Part shown: positions 1 through 5,505 of the stretch, piece after piece
Layout: the number at the start of each line of letters is the position of its first letter
Numbering within the stretch: the stretch's first letter is position 1
From: JALXCG01 sp026991065 [NCBI: Gemmatimonadota bacterium]
GTDB lineage: Bacteria; GCA-2686955
Direction: 5' to 3'
Length of the DNA stretch: 9,076 nt
NCBI GenBank assembly: GCA_026991065.1
Contig: JALXCG010000029.1
Coordinates: 1 to 9,076, forward strand
Made by a program: the position numbers and the translations under genes
Notes under the pieces: model-generated
Databases searched by the model: none
What the model saw: only the letters and a program-made list of their open reading frames with translations
What the model was told of the DNA's origin: nothing

Positions 1-66
1 CTGCGCTGGTGCGCACCCAGCGATACCCCAGGTCGTAGCGCGCCTGCCGGGTGCGCACCAGCGCAG
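1..66. repeat. 18-bp perfect inverted repeat
   Basis: CTGCGCTGGTGCGCACCC at 1-18 is the exact reverse complement of 49-66, with 30 bases between the arms. Each arm also contains the self-complementary decamer GGTGCGCACC. It lies inside the open body frame of the left-end secreted-protein gene, where the arms code for ALVRT and WVRTSA on the minus strand. It touches the window edge, so its full extent is unknown. Confidence 0.8.
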
Positions 67-329
67 TGTCCGGCGTGTCCTCCCCCTCCAGACAGGCCCC
101 CCACATGTTGCTGACCACGGTGCCCAGCAGGTGATGGGTGATCTGGAAGTCACTGTCTCCGTCGCGCGGCGGGTTGACGCCGAGCGGCTCGGCCGGGACC
201 GATTCAACGCCGAAGATCAGCACCAACAAGAGCAGCAGCAGCGCAAACGCACTTCCGGCTTCCGGCTTCCGGCTTCCGGCTTCCGGCTTCCGGCTTCCGG
301 CTTCCGAATCTCATGGAGTCCCGAGTCAT
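1..329 (-). CDS. Putative phase-variable secreted protein, 5' part (currently out of frame)
   Basis: Function not recognised. On the minus strand an ATG at 327-329 (second in-frame ATG at 312-314) sits 6 nt after a strong AAGGAG. It is followed by a basic stretch coded by the 7-bp repeat. From about 251 leftward a different frame is open to the window edge. It starts with a hydrophobic core (ALLLLLLVLIFG), then a likely signal-peptidase region ending VPA, then a mature part beginning EPLGVNPPRDGDSDF that contains a single Cys and a Trp-Gly-Ala-Cys segment. With seven repeats the ATG frame instead ends at 204 after 41 codons. In the signal-peptide frame a TGA lies just upstream of the repeats and no ATG follows. 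Six or nine repeats would join ATG, basic n-region and hydrophobic core into a normal Sec signal peptide. A sequencing or assembly error in the repeat is the main alternative. The 3' end lies outside the window. Confidence 0.6.
252..306. repeat. Heptanucleotide tandem repeat (7 perfect copies plus partial)
   Basis: CTTCCGG is repeated seven times without change at 252-300. A partial eighth unit, CTTCCG, follows at 301-306. On the minus strand the unit reads CCGGAAG and lies between the ATG at 329 and the hydrophobic signal-peptide core of the left-end gene. Seven is not a multiple of three, so each gain or loss of one unit changes the reading frame downstream. The unit translates in rotation as Arg-Lys-Pro-Glu-Ala-Gly-Ser, a polar, partly basic stretch compatible with a signal-peptide n-region. 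Confidence 0.95.
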
Positions 330-335
330 GTCAAG

Positions 336-341
336 CTCCTT
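336..341 (-). promoter_or_regulatory. Shine-Dalgarno deciding the start at 329
   Basis: The minus strand reads AAGGAG, then six bases, then ATG. This is a near-ideal ribosome-binding site. It shows that the ATG upstream of the 7-bp repeat is a real start, not a chance codon, even though it is out of frame with the signal peptide at the present repeat number. Confidence 0.75.
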
Positions 342-405
342 CTTTGGAGTACTCGCACTTCCCACGGCCCGATTCTCCCGGGACCACAGGTCTTTACTGT
401 TGTTC

Positions 406-434
406 AGTATGACCCCGCCGGTGAAGTTGCACAA
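406..434 (-). promoter_or_regulatory. Possible sigma70-type promoter for the left-end gene
   Basis: On the minus strand TTGTGC (429-434) and CATACT (406-411) are separated by 17 bases, with a leader of about 70 nt before the ATG at 329. Both hexamers are imperfect, so this is a weak prediction. Confidence 0.3.
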
Positions 435-1040
435 GGGGCTTCGAGCCCCCATCCGCGTCGTTGGCGCGGGATTGACTCCCTGCGGCGCAACGGCTGGGGG
501 ATTTCTCCATGAAAGATGCGCGCGAACTCTACGCCCAGCACACCGCCGAGACCTGGCAGATCCTTGAGGAGGAGGCGCTGCGACTTGCCTGGAGCGCCAC
601 CGCCGGCCGGCCGTGGCTGGTCAATGCGCTCGCCTATGAAACCTGCTGCGAGAAGCAGGGGGTGAAGGATCGCACACTGCCGGTCACGGTTGCTGCAAGC
701 GTTCCTGCAGCGCATCGTCAACGGCGGTAGCCGCATCGACCGCGAATATGGCCTGGGGCGGATGCGGACCGATCTGCTGGTGAAGTGGCCGCTCGACCCC
801 GCACAGGGTTTCCTGGGGCCGGTGCAGAAGGTGGTGATCGAGCTGAAGCTGCTACACAAATCGCTGGCAGCGACAATTGCCCAAGGGCTCGAACAGACCC
901 ACGCCTACGTCCAGCGCACCGGCGCCGCCGATGCCCATTTGCTGCTCTTCGACCGCCGGCCCGAGATCCCCTGGGAGCAGAAGATCTTCCGCCGCGAAGA
1001 GGAGCACGAAGGGCTCGCGATCACCGTCTGGGGGATGTAG
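408..1040 (+). pseudogene. Decayed AAA-like ATPase with PD-(D/E)XK-type C-terminal domain
   Basis: Three pieces in different frames together resemble the C-terminal half of a widespread family of AAA-like ATP-binding proteins ending in a PD-(D/E)XK nuclease-like fold. Piece one (about 408-490) ends GIDSLR. Piece two (from about 491, through an ATG at 509, to a stop at 730) contains RLGDFSMKDARELYAQHTAET and WLVNALAYE. Piece three (about 690-1040) contains LQAFLQRIVNGG, then YGLGRMRTDLL with a candidate Asp, then VVIELKL, an E-x-K signature, and ends ITVWGM. The P-loop half is absent. As I recall the family, a substantial stretch normally separates LPVT from LQAFLQ. Here they abut near 688, which implies an internal deletion as well as a frameshift. 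No Shine-Dalgarno precedes 690. Family assignment is from memory of conserved phrases; non-functionality is inferred from the broken frames. Confidence 0.7.
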
Positions 1041-1043
1041 CGA

Positions 1044-1078
1044 GCACTCGCCCCAACACCACTCACTGCAGCGAGTGC
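1044..1078. terminator. Possible hairpin between convergent pseudogene and decarboxylase gene
   Basis: GCACTCGC at 1044-1051 pairs with GCGAGTGC at 1071-1078 across a 19-nt loop. The right arm lies in the last codons of the minus-strand decarboxylase gene. No T-run follows on either strand, so terminator function is uncertain. Confidence 0.3.
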
Positions 1079-2043
1079 GAAGTCGGCGTGCGAAAGCGGG
1101 AGAGATCGAGCCCACGGAAATAGTCGATCGTCTTCACCAACCCGTCGCGCAACTCCACCCGCGGCGCCCAGCCCAGCTTCTCCTTGGCCAGATCGATCAC
1201 CGGCTTGCGCTGCGCCGGATCGTCGGAAGGCAGCGGCCGGAACTCGATCACGGATTTGCTATCGGCCAACTCGATCACAATCTCGGCCAGCTCCCGGATG
1301 GTGAACTCATGCGGATTCCCCAGGTTCACCGGACCGATGAAATCCTCGGGGCCGTTCATCATGGCGTGGAGGCCACGCACCAGATCGTCGACATAGCAGA
1401 AGCTGCGCGTCTGGGAGCCATTCCCGTATATCGTAATCGGTTTATTGGCAAGCGCCTGGATAATGAAATTGCTCACCACGCGGCCATCGTAGGGATGCAT
1501 GCGCGGACCGAAGGTGTTGAAGATCCGCACCACCCGAATATCCACGCCATTCTGCCGGTGATAGTCGAAAAAAAGCGTCTCGGCGCAGCGCTTGCCCTCG
1601 TCGTAGCAGGCGCGCAACCCGATCGGATTGACATTGCCGCGGTACTCCTCCGGCTGCGGATGCACCTGCGGATCGCCATAAACCTCGCTCGTCGACGCCT
1701 GCAATACCCGCGCACCAACCCGCTTGGCCATGCCCAGCAGATTCACCGCCCCCATGATCGAGGTCTTCACCGTCTTGATCGGATTGTGTTGGTAGTGCAC
1801 CGGACTGGCGGGACAGGCCAGATTGTAGATCTGGTCCACCTCAAGAAAGATCGGCTGAATAATGTCGTGCCGGATCAGCTCGAAATTGTGGTGGTCAAGA
1901 AGATGCGCGACGTTGTTCTTCTGGCTGGTAAAGAAATTGTCGAGGCAGATCACATCGTGCCCCTCATGCACCAGGCGCTCGCATAGATGCGTGCCAAGAA
2001 AACCGGCGCCGCCGGTGACGAGAATCCGTTTCAGAGTAGCCAT
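1063..2043 (-). CDS. uxs: UDP-glucuronate decarboxylase (UDP-xylose synthase)
   Basis: This is a cytosolic short-chain dehydrogenase/reductase-type enzyme. It oxidises UDP-glucuronate at C4 with NAD+, decarboxylates it and reduces the product to UDP-xylose, a donor for cell-surface glycans. The 326-residue protein is full length for bacterial members. It shows the Rossmann motif TGGAGFLG (residues 10-17), an acidic NAD-binding segment CLDNFFTS (33-40), [12 protein letters not shown] (73-84), the catalytic STSEVYGDP (117-125) and the YxxxK pair Tyr147/Lys151 in [28 protein letters not shown] and [17 protein letters not shown] are characteristic of this decarboxylase subgroup, not of 4-epimerases. 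I chose the ATG at 2041-2043 because GGAG (2050-2053) lies 6 nt upstream and the protein then begins just before the first Rossmann strand; an in-frame codon 11 residues earlier lacks this. No other sugar-nucleotide or glycosyltransferase gene is visible, so its pathway partners are outside the window. Confidence 0.93.
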   Translation of the reverse strand: MATLKRILVTGGAGFLGTHLCERLVHEGHDVICLDNFFTSQKNNVAHLLDHHNFELIRHDIIQPIFLEVDQIYNLACPASPVHYQHNPIKTVKTSIMGAVNLLGMAKRVGARVLQASTSEVYGDPQVHPQPEEYRGNVNPIGLRACYDEGKRCAETLFFDYHRQNGVDIRVVRIFNTFGPRMHPYDGRVVSNFIIQALANKPITIYGNGSQTRSFCYVDDLVRGLHAMMNGPEDFIGPVNLGNPHEFTIRELAEIVIELADSKSVIEFRPLPSDDPAQRKPVIDLAKEKLGWAPRVELRDGLVKTIDYFRGLDLSRFRTPTSHSLQ

Positions 2044-2237
2044 GAAGATCTCCAGTGCAGGTCGCTGATTCACCAAGTCTGCATCGTAACGGATTTCAGC
2101 CGGACCGGCGCACCATTTAGCGGCGGATCAGCTATTCCCAACACGCAGCACCCGTGCCATGGAGACGATCAAGCGGAGCTGTCCGCTCCGTGGGATTTCG
2201 CCTCCAACGCCGTGGCCGTGGAGATTACACCGTAGCA

Positions 2238-2258
2238 GCGCGCTCTCTTTGAGCGCGC
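2238..2258. promoter_or_regulatory. Stem-loop in the uxs/nsrR divergent spacer
   Basis: GCGCGCTC and GAGCGCGC form a perfect 8-bp stem around a 5-nt loop. It lies 2 bp upstream of the box shared with the reductase promoter and about 10 bp upstream of the predicted -35. It lacks a T-run, so an operator-like or structural role is as likely as termination. Confidence 0.4.
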
Positions 2259-2260
2259 AC

Positions 2261-2273
2261 TTTCTACTTGCAC
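2261..2273 (-). promoter_or_regulatory. Candidate NsrR operator box, copy 1
   Basis: The plus strand reads TTTCTACTTGCAC. Its reverse complement matches 12 of 13 bases of GTGCGAGTAGAAA upstream of the NO reductase gene (2784-2796). It overlaps the predicted -35 hexamer of the regulator gene, as expected for autorepression. The proposed binding protein is inference; the sequence match is direct. Confidence 0.4.
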
Positions 2274-2297
2274 TCCGAGTCGCTCCCTTTCTATATT
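2268..2297 (+). promoter_or_regulatory. Predicted promoter of the nsrR-like gene
   Basis: TTGCAC (2268-2273) and TATATT (2292-2297) are spaced 18 bases apart. Transcription would begin about 2303-2305, giving a very short leader that starts at or near the GGAGGT ribosome-binding site. Alternatively the -10 could lie slightly elsewhere in this AT-rich patch. Confidence 0.4.
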
Positions 2298-2303
2298 CTA
2301 CCC

Positions 2304-2309
2304 GGAGGT
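2304..2309 (+). promoter_or_regulatory. Shine-Dalgarno deciding a TTG start
   Basis: GGAGGT lies 5 nt before TTG at 2315-2317. With no ATG or GTG at a comparable position, this site supports initiation at TTG. Confidence 0.8.
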
Positions 2310-2314
2310 AGACA

Positions 2315-2731
2315 TTGCGACTCTTCAAATCATCTGAATACGCGATTCGCTGCCTGGTCTTCATGGCGATCTCGGAGTGCGATCTCTGCCCGGTGCAACA
2401 ACTCGCCACTGAGCTGAACATCCCCTTCAAGTTCCTCGGTCGCCTCATGGGGCGCCTGCGCGCCGCCGGGTTCGTTGAATCGGTGCGCGGCAAGCACGGC
2501 GGCTACCGCATCGCCAAACCACTGGAAAAGATCCGCCTCGAAGCGATCATCGACACTGTAGAGGGCCTTGACACTTATGACCGCTGCATCCTCGGCTTCG
2601 ACCGCTGCGACGAGGAAAACCCCTGCCCGTTGCACGACTTCTGGAAGAGCCCCAAAGCCGGCATCCAGGAGATGATGGCCCAGGTCACCCTGGCCGACAT
2701 GGTGCAGGCCAAGGGCAAAAAGCTCTCCTGA
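2315..2731 (+). CDS. nsrR: Rrf2-family Fe-S transcriptional regulator, NsrR-like nitric oxide sensor
   Basis: This is a 138-residue winged-helix repressor of the Rrf2 family. The DNA-binding helix-turn-helix spans about residues 24-62 (QQLATELNIPFKFLGRLMGRL, then the wing SVRGKHGGYRIA). The cluster loop carries three cysteines, Cys91, Cys98 and Cys104, followed by LHDFW, the spacing typical of [Fe-S] Rrf2 proteins such as NsrR. Residue 8 is Glu; in Streptomyces coelicolor NsrR, Asp8 from the partner subunit supplies the fourth ligand, so an acidic ligand is plausible here. Three extra cysteines (13, 22, 25) lie near the N-terminus. The TTG start is chosen because GGAGGT precedes it and it yields the conserved MRLFKSSEYAIR beginning. 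It lies 147 bp upstream of the quinol NO reductase on the same strand, which strongly favours NO sensing over IscR- or CymR-type roles. NO attack on the cluster would relieve repression. The sensing function is inference from motif plus context. Confidence 0.85.
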   Translation: MRLFKSSEYAIRCLVFMAISECDLCPVQQLATELNIPFKFLGRLMGRLRAAGFVESVRGKHGGYRIAKPLEKIRLEAIIDTVEGLDTYDRCILGFDRCDEENPCPLHDFWKSPKAGIQEMMAQVTLADMVQAKGKKLS

Positions 2732-2783
2732 CCTCCCCACCCCACATTCTCCGCGCCGGCACCCTTGCGGCGCAATAACCTAC

Positions 2784-2796
2784 GTGCGAGTAGAAA
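2784..2796 (+). promoter_or_regulatory. Candidate NsrR operator box, copy 2
   Basis: GTGCGAGTAGAAA is located 82 bp before the reductase ATG. It matches the reverse complement of the box in the regulator's own promoter with one mismatch. Locally it also forms an imperfect dyad, CTAC-N6-GTAG (2780-2793). No convincing -35/-10 pair could be placed beside it. Confidence 0.4.
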
Positions 2797-2839
2797 TAAG
2801 CCGCGCGATCGACTTTCTTAGAACACCACTCTTCAACCG

Positions 2840-2858
2840 CACCGGCCTCCCGCCGGTG
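2840..2858 (+). promoter_or_regulatory. Leader stem-loop just upstream of the norZ ribosome-binding site
   Basis: CACCGGC and GCCGGTG form a perfect 7-bp GC-rich stem with a CTCCC loop. It ends 5 bases before AAGGA (2864-2868), which is itself 10 bases from the ATG. It could affect translation or mRNA stability; a protein-binding palindrome is also possible. Confidence 0.4.
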
Positions 2859-2878
2859 TCACCAAGGAATTCACAGCC

Positions 2879-5101
2879 ATGAATCCCTCTCTCCTGGACC
2901 GTTTGCTGAGCCGCAAAGGGCTGTATGTCGCCTTTTGGATCGTGGGGCTCGTGATGGTGACCACACTGATTGTCTTCACCGCCAACCTGCAAAAAGAGGT
3001 CCCACCGATTCCACAAAAAGTGGTCTCCACCTCCGGACAGACCCTCTACACCTACGACGATGTGGTCAAAGGCAAGGGGCTGTTCCAGGAGTTCGACCTC
3101 ATGGACTACGGCACGCTGCTCGGCATGGGCGCCTATCTCGGCCCCGACTTTTCCACCGAGTTCTTCCACCGTCGCGCCGAGTCCCTCTATGAATCGTTCG
3201 CCCGCGCCGACTACGGCACCTCCGCCGCCCGCCTCAGCGCCGAGCAGCGCGCCGCGGTCAAGGAGCAGGTCAAGCGCGACTTCCACGCCGGCACCACACT
3301 CACCGACGGCGTGGTCACCTACTCCGACGCCTCGGCCAAGGCCTACCAGGCCAACGCCGACTACCTGGTCGACTTTCTCACCAACGGCAATCGCGAGATG
3401 GCCTGGGTCGGCGGCGTAATTCGCGCCGACGAAGCGCGCCTGATCGCCGCCTTTGTCGACTGGTCGCAGATGGTCGCTTCCTCCCTGCGCCCGGGCACCG
3501 AGCGCACCTGGAGCAACAACTGGCCGCCGGAACCCCTGGTCGATCAAAACGCCACCTGGAACACCCACTACTACACCCTCTGGGAGATGCTGGCGCTCTG
3601 GGTCGGCACCATCCTGGTCCTCTTCATCGCCTACGAAAAGCTCCTCAAGAAGGATCCGAACGAGCGCCTGGAGCAGCCGCTGGTCATCACCAAACTCTTC
3701 CCCTCCCAGCAGAAGCTCATCAAATATGTCCCGGTCGTCAGTCTCTTCTTCCTCCTCCAGGTGATCCTCGGCGGCTACCTGGCCCACATCTACACCGACC
3801 CGGTCAACAACTTCATCCTCGACCAGTCGCTCATCCCCTTCAACGTGATGCGCGCCCTCCACGTCAACCTCGCCATTCTCTGGGTGGCGATCGGCTGGCT
3901 GGTGGGCGGAATGCTCATCGCCCCCCTGGTCGGCGGTGAAGACCTCAAGTTCCCCTGGCTGGTCGACCTCCTCTGGGTCGCCCTGCTCATCGTCGGCTCC
4001 GGCGGTCTCATCGGCATCTACCTGGGCGCCACCGGCCAGATGCGCGACGTCTGGTTCTGGCTCGGCAACGAAGGCCGCGAACTCCTCAACCTCGGCCGCG
4101 TCTGGGACATCGGTCTCGTCGTCGGCCTGGTGATGTGGTTCCTCATGGTCTTCAGCGTCATCCGCAAGGCCAAAACCAACAACATCCTGGTCGGCACCAT
4201 CATCTGGAGCGCCTTCGGCATCGCCACCCTCTACATGGCGGGCATGGCCCCGGTGCACAAGATCATGCCCAACTTCACCGTCGATGACTACTATCGCTGG
4301 TGGGTGGTGCACCTCTGGGTGGAACTCACCTTCGAACTCTTCGCCGCCGGCGTCCTCGCCTTCCTCACTGTCGCGCTCGGCCTGGTCTCGCGCAAATCCG
4401 CCGAGCGGATCATGCTCTTCGAACTCGGCCTGATCATGCTCAGCGGCACCCTCGGCGTCGGTCACCACTACTGGTGGCAGGGCCTCGACGAATACTGGAT
4501 CGCCATCGGCGGCATCTTCTCCGCCCTCGAACCCCTGCCCCTCGTGCTGCTCATGATCGAGGCGGTCAAAGAGCAGCGCCACATTCGCGCCGAAGGCGGC
4601 AACTTCCCCTTCGCCGTCCCCTTCCTCTTCCTCGCCGGCAGCGCCTTCCTCAACTGGTTCGGCGCCGGCTTCCTCGGCATGGTGATCAACACCCCCACCA
4701 TCAACTACTACAGCCACGGCACCTACCTGATCATGCCCCACGGCCATGTCGCCCTGCTCGGCGCCTTCGGCTACATCTCCATCGCCTTCATCTACCTCGT
4801 GGCCCGCAGCAACGCCATGGCCAAAAACCTGGAGTGGGATGAGAAGTGGAGCAAAATCGGCTTCTGGCTGGTGACCATCGGCGTGGTCCTCTTCGCCCTC
4901 CCCACCCTGATCATCGGCTTCCAGCAAGCCCACACCGCCCATGATCTCGGCTACTGGGCCACCCGTCAGCGCGCCGCCCTCGACGGCCTGCAACCCTGGA
5001 TGTGGTCCCGCCTGCTCCCCGACGGCCTCATGATCCTCGGCGCCGCAACGATCTTCTTCGACCTCCTGAAGAAGAGCTTCTTCGCGCGCCCCGCGGCCTG
5101 A
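2879..5101 (+). CDS. norZ: Quinol-dependent nitric oxide reductase (qNor)
   Basis: This integral inner-membrane enzyme of the haem-copper oxidase superfamily reduces two NO to N2O using quinol electrons, for detoxification or denitrification. The 740-residue length and about fourteen hydrophobic segments fit single-subunit qNor. An N-terminal membrane segment (about 16-36) leads into a periplasmic region (about 37-232) that corresponds to the NorC part of cNor. There is no CxxCH and no cysteine at all in the protein, so electrons come from quinol, not a c-haem. Metal ligands are visible: His328 (low-spin haem b), His478, His529 and His530 (non-haem FeB), and His621 and His623 (haem b3 and haem b). 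Glu482, Glu486 and Glu551 match Glu211, Glu215 and Glu280 of Pseudomonas aeruginosa NorB by constant offset. The start has AAGGA upstream. It lies behind the nsrR-like gene, which probably regulates it, and a strong terminator follows 66 bp after the stop. Confidence 0.96.
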   Translation: MNPSLLDRLLSRKGLYVAFWIVGLVMVTTLIVFTANLQKEVPPIPQKVVSTSGQTLYTYDDVVKGKGLFQEFDLMDYGTLLGMGAYLGPDFSTEFFHRRAESLYESFARADYGTSAARLSAEQRAAVKEQVKRDFHAGTTLTDGVVTYSDASAKAYQANADYLVDFLTNGNREMAWVGGVIRADEARLIAAFVDWSQMVASSLRPGTERTWSNNWPPEPLVDQNATWNTHYYTLWEMLALWVGTILVLFIAYEKLLKKDPNERLEQPLVITKLFPSQQKLIKYVPVVSLFFLLQVILGGYLAHIYTDPVNNFILDQSLIPFNVMRALHVNLAILWVAIGWLVGGMLIAPLVGGEDLKFPWLVDLLWVALLIVGSGGLIGIYLGATGQMRDVWFWLGNEGRELLNLGRVWDIGLVVGLVMWFLMVFSVIRKAKTNNILVGTIIWSAFGIATLYMAGMAPVHKIMPNFTVDDYYRWWVVHLWVELTFELFAAGVLAFLTVALGLVSRKSAERIMLFELGLIMLSGTLGVGHHYWWQGLDEYWIAIGGIFSALEPLPLVLLMIEAVKEQRHIRAEGGNFPFAVPFLFLAGSAFLNWFGAGFLGMVINTPTINYYSHGTYLIMPHGHVALLGAFGYISIAFIYLVARSNAMAKNLEWDEKWSKIGFWLVTIGVVLFALPTLIIGFQQAHTAHDLGYWATRQRAALDGLQPWMWSRLLPDGLMILGAATIFFDLLKKSFFARPAA

Positions 5102-5167
5102 TCCCGACCAGCGGCGGAACCGCGCCCAGATCACTGGAACCGTCGACGTGACGCGGCGGATCCTCCC

Positions 5168-5205
5168 GGTTGGAGAGGAGTTCACGCTCCTCTTCAACCT
5201 TTTTT
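5168..5205 (+). terminator. Strong rho-independent terminator after norZ
   Basis: GGTTGGAGAGGAG (5168-5180) pairs with CTCCTCTTCAACC (5187-5199) over 13 positions with a single G-U wobble, around a 6-nt loop. Six Ts follow directly (5200-5205). It closes the reductase transcript and separates it from the propeller gene. Confidence 0.92.
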
Positions 5206-5438
5206 GTCTGCACCAGTTGTGCCGCTTCCAACGCAACGCGGCACCGCCGGCCGCAATCAGCCGGATGGAACGCGCCGGTTGCGCTCGAAAAAGCCCCCTT
5301 CAGCAGCCGCCCCAAGGGTTCGGCTTCTCCACATCTCCTCGCGCGGCCTGCCGGCGGGGGTCCTGGTGATGGTGGCAGCCGCAAAGGCGACAGAAGCAAC
5401 GCCCGCGCAACAAAACCGGTGCGCCCGAAAGCGATCCG
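5206..5438. other. Non-coding spacer with small hairpins
   Basis: No credible gene is seen here: open frames on both strands are rich in Arg, Pro, Ala and Ser, have no good ribosome-binding site and resemble no family. Two small hairpins follow the terminator: GTGCCGC/GCGGCAC (5219-5225 with 5238-5244, 12-nt loop) and CCGGC/GCCGG (5247-5251 with 5260-5264). With the terminator and palindrome on either side, the whole gap between norZ and the propeller gene is about 400 bp. Confidence 0.5.
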
Positions 5439-5453
5439 GCTTATAGTATAAGC
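5439..5453. promoter_or_regulatory. Perfect 15-bp palindrome upstream of the FG-GAP gene
   Basis: GCTTATAGTATAAGC is two 7-bp arms around a central G, in an AT-rich patch 52 bp before the ATG at 5506. It contains TATAGT and TATAAG, either of which could serve as a -10 element, so the palindrome may be an operator overlapping the promoter. No good -35 was found at the right distance. Confidence 0.45.
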
Positions 5454-5505
5454 TCAATGCACTAAAACAAGCTTCCCCATCCTTCCCAGATCGAAAGGCC
5501 CGCCC

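Noticed and set aside
252-306. Short-spaced repeat considered as a CRISPR or mobile-element end
   Set aside because: Units are 7 bp and directly adjacent without spacers, and no cas genes, transposase or target-site duplication is present.
343-358. TACTCGCAC near 350-358 as a third copy of the candidate NsrR box
   Set aside because: Only nine bases match the 13-bp box and it lies next to a Shine-Dalgarno, not at a promoter. Chance is sufficient.
435-449. Hairpin GGGGCT-TCG-AGCCCC
   Set aside because: A short GC stem with no T-run on either strand, inside the pseudogene remnant and beside a weak promoter. No role can be supported.
131-512. Two overlapping plus-strand frames running through the 7-bp repeat
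   Set aside because: Their products contain repeat-derived LPASGFR units and no conserved sequence, while the minus strand there carries a clear SD, ATG and signal-peptide core. Only the last part of one frame (about 408-490) was kept, as part of the ATPase remnant.
877-1986. A 369-codon plus-strand frame across the decarboxylase gene
   Set aside because: It is antisense to an intact UDP-glucuronate decarboxylase; the product is rich in Arg, His, Ile and Leu without any family resemblance.
2172-2190. Alternative small hairpins around AGCGGAGCTGTCCGCTCCG
   Set aside because: Two mutually exclusive 6-bp stems in GC-rich spacer DNA, with no T-run and no clear relation to either divergent promoter.
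2753-2773. Possible terminator between the regulator and norZ (GCGCCG/CGGCGC)
   Set aside because: Only a 6-bp stem with a 9-nt loop and no following T-run. Read-through or attenuation cannot be judged from sequence.
2780-5236. An 818-codon open frame on the minus strand covering all of norZ
   Set aside because: It is antisense to a certain qNor gene. Its product is low-complexity, dominated by Glu, Asp, Gly, His and Val as expected from reverse-reading C-ending codons, and it has no recognisable domain or ribosome-binding site.
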